Shown here one piece after another: positions 37,011 to 44,352 of a DNA stretch of 64,000 nt. Every line of letters starts with the position of its first letter. Position 1 is the stretch's first letter. Origin of the DNA: JAFMJV01 sp963800275. GTDB lineage: Bacteria; Chloroflexota; Limnocylindria; Limnocylindrales; CSP1-4. A model generated the notes under the pieces. That model was given only the letters and a program-made list of their open reading frames with translations. It was not told the DNA's origin and searched no databases. A program made the position numbers and the translations under genes. The DNA is taken from positions 62,001 to 126,000 of the forward strand of contig CAWDAI010000006.1 of the NCBI GenBank assembly GCA_963800275.1, written 5' to 3'.

Positions 37011-37160
37011 CCAGCACGCCCCGATGACCCACACCCCGATGTCCCACGCCCCGGAAGGCGCGCCCGGATGACCCCTGTTACGACCAGCACGCCCGGATGA
37101 CCCGGGCCCAGCTAGGCGCGCCGGATGACCCACCTCCCGCGGGCGCGCCCTGATGCTCCC
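37011..37160. repeat. degenerate repeats of about 29 bases
   Basis: Five imperfect copies contain GCGCGCCCGGATGACCC-like or CCAGCACGCCCGGATGACCC cores, ending at about 37030, 37074, 37103, 37131 and 37160. The last three spacings are 28-29 bases. They fill the space upstream of the cyclase-like gene and downstream of the EamA gene. Confidence 0.6.
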
Positions 37161-37168
37161 AATCGTGC

Positions 37169-38122
37169 CTAGCGGCGCGCCGACTCCGACAGCTCCGAGC
37201 CGTCGGGGAGGGGCACCTCCACGGCCGTGGAGGACGCAGCCCCGGCCCTCCGCTGCGCCAGCAGCACGAAGACGATGCCGGCCGTGGTGACGATGACCCC
37301 GGCGAGGTCCAGCAGGGACAGCGCCTCGCCGAGTATGAGCAGGCCCGCGATCACGCCCACCACCGGAGCCCCGAGGTACCCGATGCCGGTGGTCAACGGG
37401 CCCAGGTCGCGCACGATCATCTGTGAGGCCCAGAAGGCGAAGGCTGTCGCGAGCGGCCCCGAGTAGAGGACCGCCAGGGCCGTGGGCAGGTCCCAGTGGA
37501 CCTGTGCCAGGTCACCCCGCTCGAGCAGGAGCATGAGCAGGGCGATCGGCACGAGCGCCACCAGCAGCTGCCAGATCTGGGTGTCGAAGGGGGTGCCGCG
37601 CCAGGGGTGGAAGCGGACGTGGATGAGCGCCAGCGCCCCGCCCATGGCGCCGATGACCAGCAGCAGGCTGCCGAGCAGGGCGCCTTCCGCGCCCCAGTCG
37701 ATGGCGACGGGGTTGAGCAGCAGGGCCAGGCCCGCCAGTCCCAACACCAGGCCCACCGCCTCTCCGCGTGTCGGGAGCGTCCGGGCCAGCAGGGCCATGA
37801 ACGGCACCACCCACAGCGGGATGGTATAGGCCAGGATCGACGAGCGGCCGGCCGGGATATGCGGCAGCGCCAGGTTCATCATGGTGATGCCGAGCGCCAC
37901 CGCCAGCAGGCCGTAGCTGATGACCACCGGCCAGTCCGAGCGCGGCGGCAAGCGCAGCCGGCCGGTGGCCACCATCAGGAGCGCCAGGACCACGATGCCG
38001 CCGATGAGCCGCATCACGCCGTAGGTGAAGGGCGGGATCGTCTCCAGGCCGACCTTCACCACCACCCAGTGGCTGCCCCACACCACCACCAGGGCGAAGA
38101 GCAGGAGCCATGAACGTCGCAT
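37169..38122 (-). CDS. EamA/DMT-family transporter
   Basis: This 317-residue protein has ten hydrophobic segments in two five-helix halves, each an EamA repeat (LFALVVVWGSHWVVVKVGLETIP in the first, LVIGAMGGALALIHVRF in the second). Family members export metabolites such as amino acids or sugars derivatives, or take up nucleosides. It is the last gene of the seven-gene GntR operon, 14 bases after the UroD-like gene. It may export a product or inhibitor of that pathway. The substrate is unknown. Confidence 0.88.
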   Translation of the reverse strand: MRRSWLLLFALVVVWGSHWVVVKVGLETIPPFTYGVMRLIGGIVVLALLMVATGRLRLPPRSDWPVVISYGLLAVALGITMMNLALPHIPAGRSSILAYTIPLWVVPFMALLARTLPTRGEAVGLVLGLAGLALLLNPVAIDWGAEGALLGSLLLVIGAMGGALALIHVRFHPWRGTPFDTQIWQLLVALVPIALLMLLLERGDLAQVHWDLPTALAVLYSGPLATAFAFWASQMIVRDLGPLTTGIGYLGAPVVGVIAGLLILGEALSLLDLAGVIVTTAGIVFVLLAQRRAGAASSTAVEVPLPDGSELSESARR

Positions 38123-38136
38123 CGGCCGTGGGGTGG

Positions 38137-39297
38137 CTAGCTGGCGGAGGCGCCGGCGCCGTAGGTCAGGGCCGTGTCGAAGGCAGCCTCGATGTTCTCC
38201 GGGGGCACGAAGGCCTGGATGTTGTGAACCGTGGCGAAGACGAAGCCGCCGCCGGGCGCGAAGTCGTCGATGCGTCGCTTGACCTCGTCGCGCACCTCCT
38301 GCGGCGTGCCGAAGGGCAGCACCCGCTGGGTATCGACGCCCCCACCCCAGAACACGATGTCGTCACCGTAGGCTCGCTTCAGCGCCCCTGAGTCCATGCC
38401 CTCGGCATTGACCTGCACGGGGTTGATGATGTCCACGCCGATCTCGATGAGGTGCGGGATGAGCTCGTAGACCGCGCCGCAGCCGTGATAGAAGAGCTTG
38501 GCGTCGGTGCGCTCTTTGATGGCCGCGAAGAGTCGCTGCTGACGGGGCTTGATGACCTTGACATAAGAGTCGGGGTTGATCATCCAGCCCTGCTGGGTGG
38601 CCACGTCGTCCCAGAAGGTGAAGACGTCGATGAGGCCGCCCACCTGCGCCAGGTAGCGGTCCACCGATTCGATGTAGATGTCGGTGATGCGATCGACCAG
38701 GGCATCGGAGAACTCGGGTGCGGTGAGCATGGCCATCATGAACGGCTCCATGCCCATGACCCGGCACGATTGCTCGAAGATGCCGCCGCCGATGACGCCG
38801 GAGCCGACGAGGGCATGGTCACCGGAGGCGCGCAGCTCCTCGGCCCGGGATCGAAGGCCGGCGATGAGCTCGGGCGGATCCGGCTCGGGCCACTCATAGC
38901 GATCGAGGGCGCCGAGCGTCGTCTCGGTGATGGGGAACTCGACCCAGTCGTAGTAGAGCGGCTGCTCCTTGGGCATGCGCATCTTGGCGCCCCAGCGGTC
39001 CCACATCGCGTAGTACTCGCCCTCGTCCACGATCTCGACGCCCTGGACGTGCGTGGGTGGCAGCTGGACCATGCGCGTGTCCACCCCGAAACGCTCGAGC
39101 ACGTCCTCGCCCACGTAGGGCAGCTGTTGCACCTCGTCGTAGACCACGACCTCCTCCGCCGGCAGGCCCAGGTGGGCGCGCAGCGGCTCGTAGGCCGCGC
39201 GCGTGATGGAGGTCACGATGGAGCTGCCGAGGTCGATGGGCACCCGATCGCTCTCGCGATGATCGAGCGCGGCGAGGATCCGTTCGCGTGGTGTCAT
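38137..39297 (-). CDS. UroD-superfamily protein, second copy, function unknown
   Basis: This 386-residue barrel protein of the uroporphyrinogen decarboxylase superfamily begins MTPRERILAALDHRESDRVP. It contains FTFWDDVATQQGWMINPDSY, the possible zinc motif HGC in LFYHGCGAVYELIP near residue 271, and EIGVDIINPVQVNAEGMD. A third metal cysteine, expected near the C-terminus in MtaA-type enzymes, is not seen (FATVHNIQ occupies that area). It shares with the copy at 28.5 kb the region around INPVQ...LKRAYGDDIVFWGG. The ATG at 39295-39297 has GAGGGGG upstream. It sits between a phosphotriesterase-like gene and an exporter in a sugar-type operon without its own corrinoid gene. Confidence 0.8.
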   Translation of the reverse strand: MTPRERILAALDHRESDRVPIDLGSSIVTSITRAAYEPLRAHLGLPAEEVVVYDEVQQLPYVGEDVLERFGVDTRMVQLPPTHVQGVEIVDEGEYYAMWDRWGAKMRMPKEQPLYYDWVEFPITETTLGALDRYEWPEPDPPELIAGLRSRAEELRASGDHALVGSGVIGGGIFEQSCRVMGMEPFMMAMLTAPEFSDALVDRITDIYIESVDRYLAQVGGLIDVFTFWDDVATQQGWMINPDSYVKVIKPRQQRLFAAIKERTDAKLFYHGCGAVYELIPHLIEIGVDIINPVQVNAEGMDSGALKRAYGDDIVFWGGGVDTQRVLPFGTPQEVRDEVKRRIDDFAPGGGFVFATVHNIQAFVPPENIEAAFDTALTYGAGASAS

Positions 39298-39316
39298 CTG
39301 TCGTCCCCCTCTTCGT

Positions 39317-40279
39317 TCAGGCGTGCGCGGTGCCGAAGGTGAAGGCGCCGCGGGGCACATCCACGAACAGGGTCTGCTGCTCGTCGTCACCGAGGCCGCG
39401 CTCGCGCATGAGATCGCTGAACTCGGCCAGCAGGTAGGCCCACCCGGGTGCGCCTCCGAACTGCGTCCAGTAGCCCTGCCGCGCGGCATCGAGCCCCAGC
39501 GTGACGTGGCCCAGGATCCCATCCTCGGCCGCCCACTCGAGCAGCTGCAGGGTGCCGTTCTGGCTGTCCTGCCAGCGGAAGCCCTGGTCGTACTCGACGC
39601 GGGCTCCGGTCTCGGCGATGGCTCGCTGGTACCCGCGGTCGACGACCTTGTCCACGTGGCTGAGCACGATGTGCGCGGGATCGCCACCGTGCTGCACCAG
39701 CCATTCCACCTGCTCAAGGGCGCCGGTACCGCCTTCACAGTGGGTCAGGATCGGGCAGCCGCTGCGATGCTGCGCCATGGCGGCCGCGGCGAAGATGGGC
39801 CGGTCGCGCTCGGAGAGCCCGTCGCTGGAGCCGGCGATCTTCATGACACCGGCCTTGTGCTCGGTGCGCTTGACCACGGGACCGTCGTAGTCCAGCTCAT
39901 CGATCCCACTCTCGATGTCGGCCACGAAGAGGTCCGCGATCTCCTCGGCCGAGAGGCGCACCGACCAGTGGCGGTCGTGGTAGTAGCGCTCGTGGTGCAG
40001 GCCGGACGGAGCGATGACGTTGACCCCGCTGCGGCGGGCGATCTCGGCGAGCATGAGCACGTCGCGCCCGCAATCGGCGGGCATGGCATCGACGACCGTG
40101 CGCAGGCCCAGCTGCTGTGCCGGAGCCAGCTCGGCGACGGCCTTCTCCACGTCGGCCAGCTCGAAGTCGGGAAACAGCTGCACCGGTCGTCCGCCGTGGA
40201 TGACCAGGTGCTCGTGGGCGTAGACGATCCCCAGCTCGTCGGGGCTGATGTCACCGAGGACGGTGCGGGCGAAGGACAT
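39317..40279 (-). CDS. phosphotriesterase-family metal hydrolase
   Basis: This 320-residue amidohydrolase-superfamily protein belongs to the PTE/PHP family. Metal ligands visible are HEH in VYAHEHLVIHGG, a lysine in GVMKIAGSS (bridging carboxylate), histidines in LTHCEGG and LSHVDKV and the aspartate in TLGLDAARQ. PTE-like proteins of bacteria are often lactonases or phospho-sugar-lactone hydrolases; true phosphotriester activity is rare. Its place among ROK kinase, SIS isomerase and UroD-like genes supports a lactonase or sugar-derivative hydrolase. The start is the ATG at 40277-40279. Confidence 0.87.
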   Translation of the reverse strand: MSFARTVLGDISPDELGIVYAHEHLVIHGGRPVQLFPDFELADVEKAVAELAPAQQLGLRTVVDAMPADCGRDVLMLAEIARRSGVNVIAPSGLHHERYYHDRHWSVRLSAEEIADLFVADIESGIDELDYDGPVVKRTEHKAGVMKIAGSSDGLSERDRPIFAAAAMAQHRSGCPILTHCEGGTGALEQVEWLVQHGGDPAHIVLSHVDKVVDRGYQRAIAETGARVEYDQGFRWQDSQNGTLQLLEWAAEDGILGHVTLGLDAARQGYWTQFGGAPGWAYLLAEFSDLMRERGLGDDEQQTLFVDVPRGAFTFGTAHA

Positions 40280-40313
40280 GCTGGCTCCTTTCGAGCGGGA
40301 TTGGCTGATGGTT

Positions 40314-41327
40314 TCAGGAAGACGTGGCGGTGGACGCATCGTCGGCGCCGACGGCCTGCATCACGCGGGCCACGGCACCGAGCACCCCGGCATGGTCGGA
40401 GCGCTCGGCGCGCAGGATGGGGATGATGCGTCCCTTGGGATAGCGGAAGGCGTAGCGGTCCACGTAGGCCTGCACCTGCGGCACGAAGTGGTCGGCATGG
40501 GCCATGGGGCCACCGGCCAGGACCACCACCTCCGGGTCGTAGGCGTGGATGGCGGTCACGATCGTGGCGCCGAGGTCGCGACGGAACTCCTGCATGACCT
40601 CCACGGCCACGCGATCCCCGGCGTCGATGCCCTCCACGAGTGTGCGGAAGGTGATGGCCCCGGGGTCGCGCAGGTGGGCGTCGGTGATCATGGAAGGCAC
40701 GCGCCGGGCCACGTACTCGCGCAGCCGGCCGGCGACCGCGCTCGCAGACACGAGCGTCTCGGCGCAGCCGATGTTGCCGCAGAGGCAGGTGCGCCCGCCA
40801 GTGGCGATGGTGGCGTGCCCGAAGCTGACGCCGCCGGCGAGGTTCCTGGTGGCGAGCGGCCGACCACCCACGATGGCGCCGGCACCGAGGCCCGTCCCGA
40901 TGGTCAGCCCGACCACGTCATCGTGGCCCCGGGCGGCGCCGAACCGCCACTCGGCGAGCGTGGCGGCCGCGCCGTCGTTGACGCATCGCACGGGCACCCC
41001 GAGCTCGGCGCCCAACCGTTCGCTGAGCGGGAAGTCCTCGATGCCCGGGACCTTGCCCGGCAGCACCCGCACGCCGAAGCCGGGATCGACCAGCCCGGGT
41101 GCGGCCACGCCCACGCCCGCCAGGCCGTCACGGCCCTCAGCCTCGATGGCCTCCCGGGCGTAGGCCAACAGGCCCTGCCAGACGACCTCGAAGGGCTGAT
41201 GGGCGGTCTCGTCCATGCGCGCCCGGCGCACCTCCCCGGCATCGCTGACGACGCCTGCCTTGGTGCGCGTGCCGCCGATGTCGAACCCGAGCCACCAACG
41301 GTCGCCTGTGGCTGCCTGCTCCACCAT
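40314..41327 (-). CDS. ROK-family sugar kinase
   Basis: This 337-residue kinase has the phosphate-1 motif GFDIGGTRTKAGVV, the catalytic aspartate in CVNDGAAATLAEW, the glycine-rich GTGLGAGAIVGG, and the ROK zinc site GGRTCLCGNIGCAET. It phosphorylates an aldose, ketose or N-acyl hexosamine in the cytosol. No DNA-binding domain precedes the kinase, so it is an enzyme and not a ROK repressor. The ATG at 41325-41327 is 29 bases after the FAD-oxidoreductase stop. Together with the SIS protein it points to a sugar or amino-sugar pathway. Confidence 0.9.
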   Translation of the reverse strand: MVEQAATGDRWWLGFDIGGTRTKAGVVSDAGEVRRARMDETAHQPFEVVWQGLLAYAREAIEAEGRDGLAGVGVAAPGLVDPGFGVRVLPGKVPGIEDFPLSERLGAELGVPVRCVNDGAAATLAEWRFGAARGHDDVVGLTIGTGLGAGAIVGGRPLATRNLAGGVSFGHATIATGGRTCLCGNIGCAETLVSASAVAGRLREYVARRVPSMITDAHLRDPGAITFRTLVEGIDAGDRVAVEVMQEFRRDLGATIVTAIHAYDPEVVVLAGGPMAHADHFVPQVQAYVDRYAFRYPKGRIIPILRAERSDHAGVLGAVARVMQAVGADDASTATSS

Positions 41328-41356
41328 GCCCTGACCTTACCCGGCCACGAGCAGCG

Positions 41357-42694
41357 TCACCGCGGGACCTCGAGCACCGCGCCATCGGCGCGCAGCTCAT
41401 CGCGCAGGGCCGCGGTGTCGATGTCGCACGGCGGACGCCCAGCCGCGCTGGCCATGGCCGCGGCGGTCCCCGCCGCCTGGCCCATGGCCATGGTCTGGGC
41501 CATGGAGCGGACCGAGGCGTGGGCGTCGTGCGTGGCGCTGAAGCATCGTCCCGCCACGAGCGTGTTGAGCGCATCGCGCACGAGCAGCGCGCGGTAGGGG
41601 ATGCCCACGACCTCACCCTCGGGCAGGTAGCGCCACGTGGTGTCGGCACCGGGGTGGTGATCCTCGATGGGCGCACCACAGAGCCCGACCTCGTCGTCGA
41701 ACCGGCGCGCCTCCAGGACATCGTCTCGGGTCAGCCGATAGTCGCCATAGACACGCCGGGTCTCGCGCACCCCGATCTGGCTGGACAGCGCGACCAGCGA
41801 GGCCTCCTCGTAGCCGGGCACCTTGTCGCGCAGGAAGCGGGCGTACTCGAAGGCCTGCTGCCGGCCGGCGATCTCGGCCGCGCTCAGGAGCTCGGGATCG
41901 GTGGCATTGACGACCGTGCCGTCTTGCTCACGGAAGGACGGCAGGCGCGTCATGATCGTGGCGATCATGCCCGCCACGGGGGTGATGTGGTCGGAGCCTT
42001 CACGGCGCGGCAGGTCGTATGCGCCCGATTCCGCGGCCTCGCCCATGAGCTCGTGGAAGCGGGCGGTGCTGATGGCCCGGCGCGCCGCGGTATCCACGTT
42101 GACCATGCGGAAGGTGGTGGTCAGCGTCTGGGCCGGATCGTCGACCCCCGCCAACTCGTAGCCGAAGCCCGCGTGGTGGACCAGGTCGGCATCACCGCTG
42201 GCGTCGATGAAGATCCCGCCCTCGACCCGCACCAGCCCGGCCTTGGTCGCGACCACCACCGCCTCCACCCGCCCGTCCTGCACGATCGCAGCCTGCACGA
42301 ACGCGTGCAGCAGGACGCGCACACCGGCCCCGGTCACGAGCCGTTCCCAGACCAGTTTGAGGTGCTCGCTGTTGTAGGTCACGCCCGTGCCGGCGCCGTA
42401 GGTATTGGGTCGCTCCAGCACCGGCCCCAGCTCGCGCAAACCGGCGACCACGTCATCGGAGACGCCGCCCGCGATCTTGAGCGAGCGGCTGCCCGGAGTG
42501 TAGAAGCCGTAGAACGTGTCGAGCACCGCGGTGCTGGTGCCGCCGAGGAAGGCCTGCTTCTCGATCAGCGTGACCGTGGCCCCGCGCCGGGCGGCAGCGA
42601 TCGCGGCACTGGCGCCGGCCGAGCCGGAGCCCACGATCACGACGTCGCTGGTCGCGAGCCGTGGCACGTCGAAGGTGAGTCGCTGGTCGGTCAC
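41357..42694 (-). CDS. FAD-dependent oxidoreductase
   Basis: This 445-residue flavoprotein has the dinucleotide-binding motif VVIVGSGSAGASAAIAAARRG near residue 18 followed by EKQAFLGGTST, as in FAD-dependent oxidoreductases of the succinate dehydrogenase/fumarate reductase-like (PF12831) group. A second FAD contact is FIDASGDADLVHHAG near 165, and the C-terminus includes VAGRCFSATHDAHASVRSMAQTMAMGQAAG. It begins at GTG 42692-42694, immediately after the SIS gene stop (42696). The substrate is unknown; in a sugar-type operon it may oxidise a hydroxyl or glycosidic compound. Confidence 0.87.
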   Translation of the reverse strand: MTDQRLTFDVPRLATSDVVIVGSGSAGASAAIAAARRGATVTLIEKQAFLGGTSTAVLDTFYGFYTPGSRSLKIAGGVSDDVVAGLRELGPVLERPNTYGAGTGVTYNSEHLKLVWERLVTGAGVRVLLHAFVQAAIVQDGRVEAVVVATKAGLVRVEGGIFIDASGDADLVHHAGFGYELAGVDDPAQTLTTTFRMVNVDTAARRAISTARFHELMGEAAESGAYDLPRREGSDHITPVAGMIATIMTRLPSFREQDGTVVNATDPELLSAAEIAGRQQAFEYARFLRDKVPGYEEASLVALSSQIGVRETRRVYGDYRLTRDDVLEARRFDDEVGLCGAPIEDHHPGADTTWRYLPEGEVVGIPYRALLVRDALNTLVAGRCFSATHDAHASVRSMAQTMAMGQAAGTAAAMASAAGRPPCDIDTAALRDELRADGAVLEVPR

Positions 42695-42695
42695 C

Positions 42696-43508
42696 TCAGG
42701 CGGCTGCCCACGACTCGGGCACCGCGATCGCCCCGTCCGCGTCGTAGGCTTGCTTCACGCGCCGGAAGTACTCCTCGTACACGCGCTCCAGCTGCTCGGC
42801 GCCGACGTCGCTGCCCACGAAGTGGGGGCTGGTCAGGACGGTAGGCACCACGCCCCGCTCGACGAGCAGCTCCGCCGTCCTCGTCTTGAGCGCATTGACC
42901 ACGGCGATGGCGCCGATGGAGCTGACCGGGCCGACCCTGAAGGGCACGCCCTCGATCTCCGTGGCCGCATCCCCCGGCGGGCTGCAATTGTCGATGGTGA
43001 TGTCCGCGATCTGGGCCAGCTTCCTGCCCGACGGATGCCGGGACGGCGTGGCGGCGGTGTGCTGGAGCGAGGTCACCGCCACCACCGGCAGGCCCATGGC
43101 CTTGACCAGCAGGGCCAGCTCGATGACGGTGCCGTTGATGCCGGTGGAGCTGAAGATGAGGAAGCTGTCACCGGGGTGGATCTTGAACTGCTGCAGGATG
43201 ACCCGGGCGAAGCCGGGCACCTTCTCCAGGTACATCGCCTGGCGCAGGCCGTTCGGTCCGACCACGCCGACATGGTTGGAGAGGGCCAGCTCGGCGATGG
43301 GATGGAAGCCGGGATAGGAGCCGATGCGCGGGAACATCTCCTCGGTGTTCATGCGCGAATGGCCGGAGCCGAAGACGTGGACCAGTCGGTCGTCGCCGAT
43401 GGTGCGGGCGAAGACGGCGCTGGCGGCCTCGATGGCCTCGGTCTGGGTGTTGGCCACGGCCTCGAGCGTGTCTCGGGCAGCGGCCAGCCAGCGGTCGGAA
43501 GCGGTCAC
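42696..43508 (-). CDS. SIS-domain sugar isomerase-like protein
   Basis: This 270-residue cytosolic protein has a SIS fold: VHVFGSGHSRMNTEEMFPRIG near residue 45, LIFSSTGINGTVIELALLVKAMGLPVVAVTS near 130 and DNCSPPGDAATEIEG. SIS domains bind phosphosugars for isomerisation or sensing. The GTG start at 43506-43508 overlaps the stop of the GntR gene (GTGA) and has AGGAGGG upstream, so the two are coupled. With the ROK kinase and PTE-like hydrolase it suggests a phospho-(amino)sugar route. Confidence 0.87.
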   Translation of the reverse strand: MTASDRWLAAARDTLEAVANTQTEAIEAASAVFARTIGDDRLVHVFGSGHSRMNTEEMFPRIGSYPGFHPIAELALSNHVGVVGPNGLRQAMYLEKVPGFARVILQQFKIHPGDSFLIFSSTGINGTVIELALLVKAMGLPVVAVTSLQHTAATPSRHPSGRKLAQIADITIDNCSPPGDAATEIEGVPFRVGPVSSIGAIAVVNALKTRTAELLVERGVVPTVLTSPHFVGSDVGAEQLERVYEEYFRRVKQAYDADGAIAVPESWAAA

Positions 43509-44266
43509 TCGGTCCCTCCTGGTGTCTGACTCGATCGGCGGCTCGTGGGACGTTCCACGGTCCGCGTGTAGAAGTAGCTGGAGCGATCGCCCCGCAGCAG
43601 GACGTGCCCCAGGGCCACGACCACCCCCTCGGTGTCGGAGGTGATGCGGCGCGTGAGCAGGGCGGTGGTGTGGGTGGGAACCTCCAGCAGGTCGCACTCG
43701 CGCGGTGTCAGGATCACCGGCTCGAGCGTCTCGCGGGCCTCGGCCAGGGCGCGCCCGTACTCCTGCTCGATGACGTCGTAAAGCGAGTGTCGCGTGAAGT
43801 CGACCCGCTCCAGGCCGGGGAAGAGGTCGGCGCGCAGGTGGGCTGTGTCGAGCACGATGGGCTCGCCGTCACCCACGCGCAGGCGCTCGAGGAAGATGAC
43901 CGGGTCGCCCGGCAGGCAGCCCAGGTCCTTGGCGATCTGGCGGCTGGCCTCGATGATCTCGATGGAGAGCACGCGCGTGGTGGTCGTCATGCCCCGCGCG
44001 ACCATCGCGTCCCGGACGGAGAACACGCCCTCGATGGGCAGCCGCAGCCGCGGCTTGGTCACGAACGTGCCGCGGCCCTGGTGGCGCGTGATGAGGCCTC
44101 GTTCCTCGAGCTCGCCGAGGGCCTGGCGAAGCGTCGCTCGAGAGACGCCGAACTCCTTGCACAGCTGACGCTCGGGCGGCAGGCGCTGACCCTCCTGCCA
44201 CTGGCCGGAGGTGACGAGCGCCTCGGCTTTGCTGGCGATCACGGAATAGAGTGGCTCGACGGGCAT
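43505..44266 (-). CDS. GntR-family regulator, HutC subfamily (UTRA effector domain)
   Basis: This 253-residue regulator has an N-terminal winged helix-turn-helix (LPPERQLCKEFGVSRATLRQALGELEERGLITRHQGRGTFV) and a UTRA-type effector domain (VIFLERLRVGDGEPIVLDTAHL, LYDVIEQEYG, LEPVILTPREC). Such proteins respond to phosphosugars or related small molecules. It heads the seven-gene operon. The element GATTGGT-N10-CGTACCTTTG lies 37-63 bases upstream of its ATG and again in the importer promoter at 21.8 kb, so it probably regulates itself and that importer. Confidence 0.92.
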   Translation of the reverse strand: MPVEPLYSVIASKAEALVTSGQWQEGQRLPPERQLCKEFGVSRATLRQALGELEERGLITRHQGRGTFVTKPRLRLPIEGVFSVRDAMVARGMTTTTRVLSIEIIEASRQIAKDLGCLPGDPVIFLERLRVGDGEPIVLDTAHLRADLFPGLERVDFTRHSLYDVIEQEYGRALAEARETLEPVILTPRECDLLEVPTHTTALLTRRITSDTEGVVVALGHVLLRGDRSSYFYTRTVERPTSRRSSQTPGGTE

Positions 44267-44302
44267 GAGCTGGCGGTCCTCCTTCCCGGCGCCATGCTAG
44301 CA

Positions 44303-44329
44303 GATTGGTGTTATTGGTACGTACCTTTG
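44303..44329. promoter_or_regulatory. shared regulatory element, copy B (likely autoregulatory operator)
   Basis: GATTGGT, ten bases, then CGTACCTTTG, identical in fixed bases and spacing to 21832-21858. Within it TTGGTACGTACC holds the palindrome GGTACGTACC at 44316-44325, the same GGT-N4-ACC spacing as the core of the 21.8-kb palindrome. Confidence 0.6.
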
Positions 44330-44352
44330 TCGCGATGGCGCCGGGCGAACGG

